From Loxodes magnus (Eukaryota > Ciliophora > Karyorelictea > Loxodida > Loxodidae), in the NCBI GenBank assembly GCA_946699065.1, contig CAMPDV010000720.1, forward strand, positions 1-64,000: a stretch of 64,000 nucleotides of DNA, written 5' to 3'. The notes beneath the pieces were generated by a model that saw only the letters and a program-made list of their open reading frames with translations, was not told the origin of the DNA and ran no database searches. This document shows positions 48,559 to 61,300 of this stretch, in pieces. The position numbers were made by a program, and so were the translations under genes. Position 1 is the stretch's first letter; each line of letters opens with the position of its first letter.

Positions 48559-49442
48559 ATGATTGATTAAGGAAGTATTAAGCCAGATATAGAATAAATA
48601 ATTGTAGCTGAGTAGAATATAAGTGAAAGTAAATAAATTCATTGATTTCAATGGGAATCTTAAATTATTTGATTATTTAATATAGAAACAGAATAAATTT
48701 AAAAAGTTTAATTAAATATAAAAGTTCCTCGTTAAAGTAGAAGTATTGAATATAGAAATAAATTATACTTAGTTGGAGGAGAAATAAATGGATAAGGAGT
48801 AAAAGAAACTTGATAATTAGACTTTTAAGGAAATAGTAGAAAACTAGGTGATTTTAACTAAGGAAGATTTGCGTTTGGAATAGCAGCAGCTTAAGATTAT
48901 ATTTATGTAGTAGGAGGAATTTTTGATTCAAGTAAAGCTTTTAGGACAGTAGAAAGATTAAAGATAGGAAGTTAAAGTAAATGATAATAATGCTCTTAGT
49001 TTCCTTTTGAAGTAACATATTAGACATTATTAGTAGATAAAAATGAATAAAATGTTTATTCGCTTGGAGGAATAAACTAAAATGCATAAATTTTAAATGA
49101 CATATGAAAATATAATATATAGAATGATATATGAAATAAATGTAATTTAAATATTCCTGAAGCTGTTCGTTATCCTTTAGTATTACTTGAGCCGCTCATT
49201 ATAGTTGGAGGAATTAAAAACGCAAGAAATAAAGAATTTTAAAGAAAGATATATAAAAGAAGCAGTTAGCAATGATAATAAATAGAATTTAAACATAATT
49301 CATTTTATTTATCAGCATTTAAAACTAGAGATAGATTTGCTTATACTTTTATTCTTGATTATGGTAAGCTTTTATTGTTGAGAGTGGATATAGTAAATTT
49401 GGGTTACAAGACGTTAAGAATAAAGCTATGAAGTTAAAGTGA
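48559..49442 (+). CDS. Kelch-repeat protein, paralogue 3
   Basis: From ATG 48559 the blades read WLFNIETEQI, KLYLVGGEINGQ, YIYVVGGIFDSSKAF, VYSLGGINQN, NDIWKYNIQNDIWNKC and IIVGGIKNARNKEF. It is the most diverged of the four in the second half (NIPEAVRYPLVL against NLPEAVYYPLVL), yet has no extra frame changes. The shared T-run step is at 49369-49375, and the end is TGA 49440-49442. Alternation between CAA and TAA at Gln codons across paralogues is consistent with synonymous drift under the recoded table. Confidence 0.85.
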
Positions 49443-49779
49443 TAAATATGAATTAATTTAAAGTATTTTTAATAATAAATATTATATTATATTTCAAATA
49501 TTAATGATTTAGTAATTTATCATTATGTAGTAAATAATTTGGCAACTATTTATATATTATATTATAAGTCTTATTCTATATATTTACAAAAATAAAATAA
49601 TAATTTCTTACTGAAAATATATATTTAAGCAGTATTATTATGAAAACTTTAGTCTATAACTTTAGAATAAGTACTCCGATTTAGCTTTGTGCAATGTAAA
49701 GTAATGAGTAGGAAAATAGGAAATTATCTATATGAAATATAAAATTTTATATATTTTTTATTTATTTAACCAACTTATT

Positions 49780-50915
49780 AAGAAATTATAATAACTATAA
49801 TTTTAAGTGAATTCTCTTTAAGCCATCATGTATTTTACCAGTTAATATCACTAACATCCTTTATGCGATTCCGACTCAATAATACATGATTACATTTACT
49901 TCTTCATAATCTTCTTCCATAAGATCTAATAAGTTGGTAATTTGAGTTAGTTTATCTTAAAATGTGGTGTTGTAATAATTGAAAAGTGAAATATATAAAT
50001 TTTTTGAGTCTTGATTCATATTTAATTTTGTATATGTATCTTAGATATATCTTATAAGTTTGAAAATATTATAATAAAAGCGATCCAGTTTAGATTTCTG
50101 AATTTAGGATTTTTGATTTTAAAAATAAATGTAATTAAAGTTTTGTTGATGCAGCTGTATAATAATTTTGATAGAATTGTATTTGTAAATATAATAATGA
50201 TATTTATAGTGGTTTATTCTTATATATTTATAAAGTTTATTATAAAAAATGTAAACTTTAACTGATTTATTATTTATCTCTAATCTGTATATATTACTTA
50301 GTTTAATTAAAGATACTTTATATCACAGATATTCAATTTTATATACAAATTTTAAATCATTATCATTTTACCTATATCATTTTTAAATCATACTAAATTC
50401 TATTTTCTAAAATTCATCCAAATTTACATTTTTATAAACCTAATTTATAAGATGATAAAGTAAGAGTTTTATTAGCAATCTTTAAAAATTAAGTAAGATA
50501 TAAATAATTTTAAGATAAATAAAAGAAATTAAAATATTTTAATAAATCTTACCATTAATCTATTCTATTCGGATTTTATAAACCTAAAACTCATAATATT
50601 TATGTATATTGTAAAATCTTAAAATTATTTACTTTTTCTATAGTAATTGCTTTAAAATAAATAAAAAGCAAATTACTTTAAATTTGTTTAAACTAAAATA
50701 TTTACTTTATTCATTTTATAAATTAATTAAACTCTTTTATACCATTAAAGATAGATCAAATTTATAACTTATGTATCATCAATTTCTTTTATAGATCATT
50801 TTTATATTATAAAAAATTACTTACAAATTTATCTATGCACCATTAATTTATATAACAAAAACCAATTATATTATCAATATTTAGATATATTTTAAATTAT
50901 AATAAACTATTATAT
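49780..50915. other. No gene recognised
   Basis: AT-rich spacer between the kelch 3' flank and the group-beta ORF1 gene. No domain or repeat seen. Confidence 0.5.
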
Positions 50916-50925
50916 ATTAAATAAA

Positions 50926-51745
50926 ATGGCTTCTAAGAAATAATCGACAAAAACTAACAGGAAATCGAGCATCAAAACTATCTAATCGAAATATACTCCT
51001 AGAAGCGGAAAACAAAAAAGGCAGCAATCACTTCTAGACTTGATTTAACGATTAGACTCTCTAACTTTTACTGTGCAATAATTATAAAACGAAAATTAAT
51101 GGTTAAAAACGGAAATAAGCACTAAAGTCTTGATGTTGCAAAGGTAATTAAAAACTGGAAAAAACGGAGTAAAAAATAGCAGAAAATAATAAACCAATTC
51201 TAATCTTAATAATGATTCTATGGTAATAGAAGAACAAAATGTAAATTCTTTTACGGAAAAAATTGTCAATTTTTTAAAATTCCAAAAATGCTAAAAATGC
51301 TTAAAAATAGGACATAACAAGAAATATTGTAAAAAAAGATGATTTTTTTGCTAAAAGATTGGACACATCTTTAGAAGATGCAGGTATTTTCAGAAGAAGC
51401 AAGAATCTAATAATTGAAAGATATGAAATAATATGACAAAATTATACTGTTCTCCAGAAGGAAGACTTTACAAGAAAAAATTATACGGTGGAGATAATTA
51501 CTATTGGATATAGTAAATGCTCAAAAAAGAAGGACGAGGAAGATGTTGGGAACTAATTGAGATTGAAGAAAAATTCTTAAGATCAAGAAAGGTTAAACTG
51601 TACAACATGATATGCAATAGAAGAGACAAACTCTGAAGAAGACATGAACGATTCATTTACATATTAAAACTCATAAACTAATTAGTGGCAAACCAAATAA
51701 AGGTGAAGTCATTTAATAAATTATGTTATGTTATGTTATAAATAA
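50926..51745 (+). mobile_element. ORF1-only gene, group beta, best-preserved copy
   Basis: ATG 50926 starts MASKKQSTKTNRKSS. A coiled coil follows (LLDLIQRLDSLTFTVQQLQN), then a first zinc knuckle CQKCLKIGHNKKYC (51289-51330, C-x2-C-x4-H-x4-C) and a second, FFCQKIGHIFRRC, whose expected first Cys is a TGA (51340-51342). Next is the group motif MTKLYCSPEGRLYKKK and a Lys/Arg/Trp-rich end. No internal frame change was needed. A TATGT tandem tail (TTATGTTATGTTATGTTATA, 51721-51740) closes the element, as in the copy at 25.7 kb. There is no polymerase domain, so it is non-autonomous unless helped in trans. The N-terminus MASKKQ is shared with group alpha. Confidence 0.75.
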
Positions 51746-51760
51746 ATGAATTTGATTATA

Positions 51761-52105
51761 GAGCGCGTAGCACTCTCGTTGGTGCGCAGCTCTTTAAATT
51801 AATTTTATTTAATGTCGAACATTTTATATGCCTCTCTTTTCTCTCTTTCCTTATTTCCTCTTCCTGCGTCCCTGTAATTTTTTAATTCCAAAGCATAGGA
51901 TACAATATGCGATTACGGGTACATTTCCCAGACCTATGATGAAGAAAATTTCCTCCTGATATTCAGAGTTCTCCAGTTTGTCACATCTTCCTTCTCTTGC
52001 TATTTGTTTCTCTTCCTCGCATTTATCCTTCGCCCGCGCTCATTTTTTTAGTTTCCTGGCTGGGTCTCCAAGCAGCCTACGAAGGAGAGGGCTTTCACCC
52101 CTATT
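51761..52105 (-). mobile_element. SINE-A copy, minus strand, well preserved
   Basis: The hairpin GAGCGCGTAGCAC...GTGCGCAGCTC at 51761-51792 is nearly identical to the LINE's own. The core runs to the 5' end near 52105. It abuts the tail of the group-beta ORF1 gene. It is outside the X/Y/Z blocks, so it is an independent insertion. Confidence 0.85.
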
Positions 52106-54289
52106 TAAATTATGTAATAATAAAGTTTTATTAAAATTAAATATAAATATGAGATATTTAATTAAAGCTTAATAAAATTAATTAATTGTTAATTGAATAT
52201 TTTAAATTTATAAATAAATAACTTATTCTATATCTAGTATTATTTTTCATTTATTCAAAAAATAATTAAAAGGAGTTTAAAAGTTGTAAGCAATTAATAG
52301 TTTCAAAAGTTGCCATTTACATCCAGTAAACTTGAGGTCGCCTTCTCTCGAACTAAAGAATAACACAGGATTTCATTAATTTGACATACATTTTTAATTT
52401 AAACTTTATTGTTAAATATATCTAAAAACTATATTTTAAATTGCTAATCTTACAATTATAAAATTTTATATGTATATTTAGTCTGTTTAAGTTTATATAT
52501 TTAAAATAGTTATTTTCTAATATTTTTCTATTATTTTAATAAATATGGTTGGTTAATGTTTTATAATATGGTAAGTTTAACATACATAACAGGTAATTTT
52601 TCTTCTGAATATGATTAATTAATTTGAATTTGGATAAGAATATTTGGTTGTATCCGTTGATTTGGATATAACTTGTTATTGGAAGTAGTTTTATTTGATA
52701 TGGAATTAAAGTTAAAGATTTGATTTAATTTTTAAATCTGTTGTGGTTTATATCCCATTTACTATTGATTGAATGTTGTTTAGAAAGGTTTAGTTGTTGA
52801 ATGTTTTTGAATGAATATGATATATGTGGTTTATTAAACTGATATGATAATTTTGGTTTATCTTAGATAATAATTAAATGGTGATTTGAAATATTGAATT
52901 AAGACCTTAGGGATTGATATGATAATAAATAGTAAGGTGTTGATAATAGTAAAATGATATATAAATGTTATTTAATTAAGATTAAAAATATTGATATTAT
53001 GATGTAAATGAAGTAATTTAATTTATAGATTTCCCTTTTTGGATTTAGAAATATATAATCTAAATAATGATAAATTTGTATTAAGTATGTTATTTAAAAA
53101 GTATTATGGTTATTTTATATAAAAGCTGGAAAATGAATTGATAACAAAAAATAATGATTAAGTTATTTTTAATATTTAAGTAACTTATCATAATTATAAA
53201 TATATATTTTAAATTAATTAATTAATTAATTTTATTAAAAATTGATAATTTAGATACGTATGATTTATAAATAGCCATATTTACTTAAGATTTTAATTTA
53301 AAAATATTTCTTTTTATTTATTTAATTAGCTTTATTTAAGCTTTAATTAAATAGTTAATATGTCATTTAATATCACTTACAGATATTTTATTTATCTTAA
53401 TTATATTAAACAGTTTAATAATTTAAAAGATTATAACTTATTATTTCATAAAATATGAATAATTAAAAATGTTACATTTTAATATAAATTTATAAATCAA
53501 GCTATATTTGATTGAGTATTAAAATTTTATTATTATAATATTTCCATTATTTAATTTTTTATCTTTAAAATATTTAGTTTTATAGAAACATTATAAGCAT
53601 AGTTTAGTTTGTAATCTAAATCTGTATATAACAGTTTAAATTTATTATCTACTTTATACATTTAGGTAAAATAAACTATTTATTTATTTAAATTATCAAA
53701 TCTTTTCTATAATATTGTACATCAACCTTCAAAGATTATTCTTTATAAATAATAAGAATATTTACCAAAAATGGAATATAAAAAGAAATAAAATAGTTTT
53801 AATACATAAAAACTAAATGTTGCTAATTAAATATCTGAACTAATTAATTTACTATTATTCAAATTAATCAATTATAATATTATCAAAAATTACTTCATAT
53901 TTTAATTCATTACAAAATTAATCATTTATCCTCATTGCTTTAGTAGAATAAACCTTAAACAATCCCAATTTTCCACTATCTACTTAATTCTTACAGTCAT
54001 CAATTTTTAACTATACCTAGATCAAATCAATGTCAAAACTTTTATCAATCAATTCAAAATATTCTCATATATTATTATTTCTCTATTATTAACAATGCTA
54101 AATCAAATTATAAATCTAATCTCAAAATTTCATATTAATCTAATTTAAATGCATCTAAAAATCATATAGTCAAATTTATTTACAATCAGTTCATTATTTA
54201 TTATTTTCTTTATTTTTAAATATTCTATAATTAATCATCAAATATATTATATTCAAAAATTATTAGTCAAGATATTCATTTCAATCAAT
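52106..54289. other. No gene recognised
   Basis: AT-rich DNA. 53500-54280 shows loose similarity in word content to the non-coding part of block Z (for example ATTCTATAATTAATCATC) but is strongly diverged. Confidence 0.45.
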
Positions 54290-54975
54290 TATTTATAATA
54301 TATCATAATATTTATATATATTCAATAGATTAAAGCAGAATACAACTTAATATACCACTATCAAATATCTAGATACATTAATATTAGACTAACCTAACCT
54401 AGTTTATCATACTAATTGTAATCATCTAATCTAAACTAAAATATTTACTCTTTTACCTCATTTATTTACTTTATAATCAAATGTAAGTCATCTACCTATG
54501 CTAATACTGCTCTTATCCTTTTAACCTAACTAACGCTATTCCTACTGTCTTACCTTGTTCTCATATTTTATGTAGTTTATGCTTAAAGACTTAGTACTAT
54601 TTATAGAATCAAATCAGCTGCAGTTTTTGTTATAGGGTATTTCACTTTAGATTTGAAGATTTACCTATAAAGTAAGAATGGGTAGAGATATTACAATAAT
54701 AGTAAGAGAAGATGAATATTAGAAAGTAATAGTAATAGAAATGAAATGAAATAAAGAAGTAAATTGATGAGAAGCAAAATAAAATAACTAAGAAGCAATA
54801 AATAGTTAGCTATTAGTTTATAAATCAAATACTCTCATAACATATTACATTACTAAAATAATAGGAACTAAATAATAAATAGAAATATAGCATCCTTCTA
54901 TAATATTTTATTTCTATCACCTAAAAATATTCCTCAACTATAATCAAGTAACAATATTAACGGATAAAAGCTAAA
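54290..54975. repeat. Partial block Z (right end only)
   Basis: Matches the 700 bp upstream of the other kelch paralogues almost exactly, starting around 54290. The SINE-A and SINE-B parts of block Z are absent here. Confidence 0.85.
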
Positions 54976-55869
54976 ATGTTAGAATGAAGAAATCTTTAGC
55001 AAGAATAAAAATAAATAAGTTAAGCTGATTAGAATATAAAGGAAAGTAAGTAAATTCATTGATTTATATGGAAATCTTAAATTCTTTTACTATTTAATAT
55101 AGAAACAGAATAAATTAAAGAAGTTTACTTAAATATAAAAGTTCCTAATTTAAAGTAGAAGTATTGAATATAGAAATAAATTATTCTTAGTTGGAGGATA
55201 AATAAATAGATAAGGAGTAAAAGAAACTTGATAATTAGACTTTTAAGGAAATAGTAGAAAACTAGCTGATCTAAACTAAGGAAGATTTTTATTTGGAATA
55301 GCAGCAGCTTAAGATTATATTTATGTAGTAGGAGGAACTTTTGATTCAAGTAAAGGTTTTAGAACAGTAGAAAGATTAAAGATAGGAAGTTAAAGTAAAT
55401 GATAATAATGTTGTTAATTTCCTTCTGTAATAGCATGATAGACATTAGTAGTAGATAAAAATGAATAAAATATTTATTCATTTGGAGGAATGAACTAAAA
55501 TGGATAAATTTTAAATGACATATGAAAATATAATATATAGAGCGATATATGAAATAAATGTGATTTGAATCTTCCTGAAGCTGTTTATTATCCTTTAGTA
55601 TTACTTGAGCCTCTAATTATAATTGGAGGAGTAAAAAATCCTCATAAAGAAGAACATTTAAGAAAGATATATAAAAGAAGCAATCAACAATGATAATAAA
55701 TAGAATTTAAACATAATTTTTATAATTTATCAGCATTTAAAACAAGAGATAGATTTGCTTATACTTTTATTTTTGATTATGGTAAGCTTTTATTGTTGAG
55801 AGTCGACGTAGTAAATTTGGGTTACAAGACGTTAAGAATAAAGTTATGAAGTTAAAGAGACAAATATGA
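54976..55869 (+). pseudogene. Kelch-repeat protein, paralogue 4 (frameshifted)
   Basis: ATG 54976 gives a different first 15 residues from the other paralogues, then the usual blades (LLLFNIETEQIKEV, YIYVVGGTFDSSKG, NDIWKYNIQSDIWNKC, IIIGGVKNPHKE). An extra base near 55148 (CCTAATTTAAAG instead of CCTAATTAAAG) shifts the frame ahead of the first VGG blade. The T-run step common to all copies is at 55787-55793. The end is TGA 55867-55869, three codons later than in the others because the usual TGA is AGA. It is probably a decayed copy. A group-alpha ORF1 gene starts about 200 bp later. Confidence 0.75.
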
Positions 55870-56066
55870 ATTAATTTAAAGTATTTTTAATAATAAATAT
55901 TATATTATATTTTAAATATTTTTTAATTATTTAGTAATTTAGTATTTTGTAGTAAGTAATTTGGCAACTATTTATATTTTATATTATAAACTTATTCTAA
56001 ATATTTACAAGAATAAAATAATAATTTCTTACTGAAAATAAATATTTAAGCAGTATTATTATAACA

Positions 56067-56940
56067 TTATATATATAAAATGGCTTCTAAGAAATAACAG
56101 AACTTTGAACAAAACATTTAAACAGGAAAATTCTCTAAAAAATAAAAAAGCGAAATAATTACAATGAGTGAAAGTGAGAAATATGATTGATATGACGAAC
56201 ATTAACCACTTGGAAATCCAGAACTAAAAAAACTTCCGACACAAACTCAAATAGAAATATTATCTAAGTTATTAAAAGAGTTTATGTTTAAAAATAGATA
56301 CCTCACTGATAAAGTAGAAAAATTAGAAAATCTAATAATGTCTTTACTTGAGAAACAATATTAATCATCATAAGAAATAGAAAACAAACTGGAACAAAGA
56401 ATTCTTTAAATTTAATAATAAATTCAGGTAACGCCATTTTCGATTTAACAGAATTAATCAGATCCTATGGAAATAGAAAATGAAGCCTCAAATTAAAATA
56501 AACAGTAAACGTTTATTTAAAATAAGTAGTAAATTTAAATTAAATAAGTGTTACAGGAATAATAGTTTAAAAGAAGAATAAAATGCTACGTGTGCAATAA
56601 ATAACACCAATGAAAATACTGCTACTAACTAAGCGAAATTTAAAGAAAGAATAAATAAGATATTTTTAGAAAACTATTTAGGATATATCCAACATAAAGC
56701 GGAAAAATTTATAGAAAAAATTATTTAATTCAAATCTTAATCCTTGGATAAATAATTAGAAACGCTAAGTGCAAGACCAAAACTATTCCGAATATTAAAG
56801 GATGGTGCACTAATGAAGTGCTACACCGCCTAACTAAGCCTAGTAGGAATTCAAGACAAACTAATATAGACAAGCTGATAGAACAGGTCAGATGGCTGAC
56901 TACTAAGGCTTTAACAAAGCTTTTTAACTTTAACTTTTTT
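56067..56940 (+). mobile_element. ORF1-only gene, group alpha, copy 2
   Basis: ATG 56080. Nearly identical to 33247-34126 over its full length: MASKKQQNFEQ, VEKLENLIMSLLEKQ, PMEIENE, KCYVCNKQHQWKYC, KGWCTNEVLHRLTKPS. It is inserted into the 3' flank of kelch paralogue 4. Paralogues 2 and 3 show the uninterrupted flank (about 25505-25535 and 49622-49650), which places the left boundary near 56062. Recent mobility or copying is implied by the near identity of the two copies. Confidence 0.75.
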
Positions 56941-57014
56941 ATCAAATCTTAAGATCTCCCTTTTCAAACAAAATTCTTACATCTTAAAATAGCAAAGAAT
57001 AGAAAATTATTATT

Positions 57015-57500
57015 TTCGGTTTAGCAAAAGTTTGAACTGAAGAAAATGCTCGAGCTATCTAAGAGAAAATTAGATGGTTGCAAAAAAGAAAAATCTACGC
57101 CAACTTTAGGAGTAAATTTATTTTACTAATAATTGCAAGAACAGTTTTTTAAAATAGAGCAGTATATAAGGTTTTCAAGGAAAGACTTCCTAAGTTTAAC
57201 AGTTACGATATGAAATAAAGAAATAGAAGAAAATCAGGTTAATAATAAGCAATTCTTATAGCAATGCAATTAGGATAAAATATAAGAAAAAATCAGGATG
57301 TATAGCAAAAATATATAGAAGAAAGTGAAGAAAAGTAGGAAGAAATATAAGAGGAAACGTAAGAGGAAATTGAGTATATTCCTTTAGAAAAAGCTATTCA
57401 AATAGTAGGTATCTTTGACAAGAAAAAGAAAGAATATAGCAGCAAATAGAAGACGAGGCAGGATATCCTATATGTTTTTCATTTTTCTCATAAATTTAGA
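57015..57500 (+). CDS. Unrecognised coding-like region after the group-alpha gene
   Basis: One frame gives FGLAKVWTEENARAIQEKIR, a basic region, then an acidic run EESEEKQEEIQEETQEE and IEYIPLEKAIQIVGIF. The mix of charged blocks and the absence of TGA apart from one Trp position look coding. It may be the continuation of the upstream ORF1 gene after a frame change, or a separate gene. No family recognised. Confidence 0.35.
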
Positions 57501-57954
57501 AAGCTGCTTTGCATGGTAATTCACGTCATTTTGAAATGTAAAATATATCTATAGAGTGTGAGTTTTTGTCCTCTATATAGATAGAAACTTAAAAATCACT
57601 TTAAATTAAACTATCGTTTAAATTTTTATATTCTAATAATATTGCAAGCTCTTACTGAAGCAATATTAAAAGCTAAAGCTAATTAAGATTATTTACTTTA
57701 ACATATTTAATTTAATAATTTAATTTAAATAAAATTTAATTTTCAAAACTTAAAATAAAAAATGTTTAAGATGCTTTCTTAAAAGCAATAATATTTAATA
57801 AGCTTTTTTTAAAACTAAACTTTATTTAAAAAGGTTAAATCTAATAATTAGATTATTTTAAATTATTAATTTCATAAAATTTTAAGTTTTTTCTAGCTTG
57901 GAGGATTATAAATTACATCTATTTATATGAAATTAAAAAAATACCAAACATCCA

Positions 57955-58312
57955 ATAAGGCTTTTTTACTACCTCTTCCAAAAACAAAAAGGAAGAGAGC
58001 AAGCGAGATGCCATTTGTTCTAACCTCATGTCTTTGCTTTAATTAGACCAACCTTATGATCAACAAAAAAACTTAATAATGGATCTAACAACTTCCAAAG
58101 CCGGGTAAATAACAGAAACAACTTCGTAAACTCCAAAAACGGAAGAGAGACCTCGAAATCAGCAGGAGATGGCATTGCATGGCTAGAAACGATCCTTTGG
58201 ATACAACTCAGATCAAGTTGATATTAAGTAATTTGCATTGATGGTGGTGAACTTCAAGGACTACTTTAAGTTGTTGCAGTTAAAGTTTTGTTTTTCTTTA
58301 ATTGTTTATATA
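57955..58312 (+). mobile_element. 5' fragment of a second LINE
   Basis: GGCTTTTTTACTACCTCTTC plus a stem (CTCTTCC...GGAAGAG), then CATGTCTTTGCTTTAATTAG and CCAACCTTATGATC, parallels the 5' leader of the LINE at 6480. ATG 58079 opens MDLTTSKAGQITETTS, which continues to QFALMVVNFKDYFKLL, loosely like the N-terminal part of the LINE protein. Similarity is lost by about 58312, so this is a truncated 5' end, unusual because LINEs normally lose 5' sequence. Confidence 0.55.
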
Positions 58313-61300
58313 ATTTTAAAATTTTATTGAGCAAATCCAAAGGAATTTTCTTAATCTTATTGTTTTCCTCGAGTAGAAATACAAAATGATAGAAGAACTA
58401 TCTTTAATTTATCCCTTACTGTTTAGTCTCGTTTTTTTGAGTATTTTATGTCTATGATATTTGTTCAAAGTTTATATGCTATACTCTCAATCGATTTTAT
58501 TTCTCTTTTAGTTTCAATAATTTCCAATATTTTTGATAAAGTCTTAAAGTAAAAATTTTTTATTTAGGGTTGAGTAAAGTTTTGTATGCTTAGTCTTTAA
58601 CCTTATCACTCTGATTTTTTATCTCTTTAATATTTTAAGCTTAATCATTAGTTCTAGGTTGAGAGAAGTTAAGCCCATTTCTCAGTCAGTTTATGAAGAG
58701 CTAAAAGTAAATAAGAGATTAAAGTTTTTCTCTCAGTTTCCTATTTTTAAAATGAATCTTTTTTTAATTTAAAGTGAAATAAGTAAGTTTCACTAATTAT
58801 AATTAGAGCATATACTAAATTAGTAATTACTATAGCATTATTAAGCATTACTAAAGAACTAAAGCTTTTTTAATTAAATAGCCTTCTTCTATTTATTAAG
58901 AGAGAAACTATAAAAAATTATCTGGAAAATAACTAAGGAATTGCTTTAAATTTTTAGCATTTGAAATGATAAGAAGCAGGAGTTTACTAATAGCAAGTCT
59001 CAAGCTGATTCCTTCGATATTGAAATTGCTTAGCATTCACGAATTAATTAGAGGAAAATATAATAAAAATACAAGTTAATTTGATAGGAAATATCTACAA
59101 GCATTGAAATAGTTTGTAGCAATAACTGGAAATAAAAATTTAAATATTAGAAACTTTCAAAAGTCAAAACTCAGATCTATCGAACCTAAAAGAAATAATG
59201 AATAGAGGTAGAAAATAAAAAGCCTGGAAAGAGATAAAAGATGGCTATCTATTTAGTTAAATTAGTAAATCTATTGCTTTAAACTCTTATAGGAAACTCT
59301 ATTTATAAAATTCTAATTAACTCAGAAGATTATCTATACTTCTAAATCTCTCTTTTAGTAACTAATAACAGTATAATATTAAAAATTAAGAAGCAAAGAA
59401 TTAGTTTCTGACTGTAATAATGTAATAGTTAACTGTAATTAAGAAACATAAGTAATGAGGCTAAATATTAATTAAAGAGATCTAATAAAAAATTAGAACT
59501 AAAGCATAATAACATTTAAGTAGAAGAGTCTTTTTGTAGTAGTAAGATACTTTAGCTTGTAGTAATTAAGAATAATGGATTTAACTAGATAGTATTATTC
59601 TCTTAAGATAATGATACCTTAAATATCTCTTTAAATAGTATTAATTAATCTAAAAATATATTAGTATAGTTGCTATTTATTTATACTTTAAACTCTTATA
59701 TTGCTATTCATATTTTACTATATCAAACTAAGAGATAAGTAAATAATACCACAGCAAAAGACTTAAAAGAAGGATGGATATTTACAGTAATATTTTACTA
59801 TAGAAGAGTATTTTAGGAGATAGAATACACTAGAATTAAATATAGATATTTTAAGAATTTTTACTTTATGCTCAGATACTAAATTTCAGTGTCTTGTAAT
59901 TGATGAAACTATCTCAAAAAGATAAAAGTTTCCATTAATTAAAGAAATCTTAGCTATAATTAATTAATAAAAGAGACAGAAATAAGGTTATAAGAATAAG
60001 AAGACGAGAAGAGCAATCCTAAAGAATTAGTTGAAGACTTTTATCAAAATGAAAAATACTTTTATGTGTTGATAGTTTAGAATCAATAAGATTTCTGGAA
60101 TCAACCATTGATCAGTTAGAGAAGCAAAATTATTATTTGAATAATAGTTATTTCGCAAGGATAAAGGAATTTTTTTAGTCTCTAGCTATTAATTAAAATC
60201 TAAATTAGATAAAGATTAATATTTTAGATCGAAATAAAGGAACTTAGGTATATTTATTAAGACTTAAGAAAACTAATCTAGTTTAATATTTAAATTATAT
60301 CATGTCAGTCTTCTCATTAACTTAAGATATGCTAATGCTTAATATGTGAAGGAAAACTTAAATGATATTATTAACTTATGGACAAGATCGTAATAAGATA
60401 TGATGAGAATCAATTAATTATTATTATAATTATTAATTTTCTATAAAAGGAAAATCTTTAGATACTAAGTAATTAACTAAAATAAGCAAATTTGAATATA
60501 AAGACAAAGTTAAAAATAGCCAGTATTAAGTAATTTTAAAATACACTAAATTATTAAAGTTAAGCTAGTTCTTAAGAATAAGAGAGGGATTTATTAAATA
60601 ATTATCGATATGAAGATAGTTATTTATGGACTATCTAGTATTCTTTTATTAACATTTAAAATATCTAGACTCAGTATTCATTTTCTCTAATGACTTCTAT
60701 TAACATTTTAATAAAGTGTCTTATATAGGTCAGTATAAATTTTATTGTCTCTAAATTAAAGCTCTATTTAAGGATTTAACAAGGAACAAACTTATATCTC
60801 CAAATAGATCCTATAATCTTTCAGAATCTTTCTTTCTTAAATATCTTTAGTTTTCTTTACTTTTTCTAAGCTTCTTTAGAAATCTCTTCAGCATTAAATT
60901 ATTTACTATTATTTAAGCTTTATTGATAAAGGCTCCTTGCTTTGCTTTTATTTACAATTCTTTCGCTTTTGTAAGAGTTTTATTCCATTTAATTTACTTA
61001 TTGCTGTTCTAAGGCATCTATAGAACTAATAAAAACTCTAGTTTTTTAATTCAATATCTTCAGCTAAAATCTACTTCCTCAACTATTAAATCGGGTAACC
61101 AAATAAACACCAGATAAAAGATATATAAGAACTGCAAGGGATGTCCTTCAAAATAATCTCCTAGATTTTTTGAATTAATATAAGTGCAGTAGGTATTGAA
61201 AGGTATAAATCCAAGCGCGTATAGAAGAAATTTGAATGTAAAATGTAATAAAACTATCAAGAAATATAAGATGAAAGCATAGATTCAAGAAAGAAAAAGA

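Noticed and set aside
51340-51342. TGA read as Cys, as in Euplotes
   Set aside because: Only one position would favour Cys; many kelch, WD40 and RT positions require Trp, and Euplotes uses TAA as a stop.
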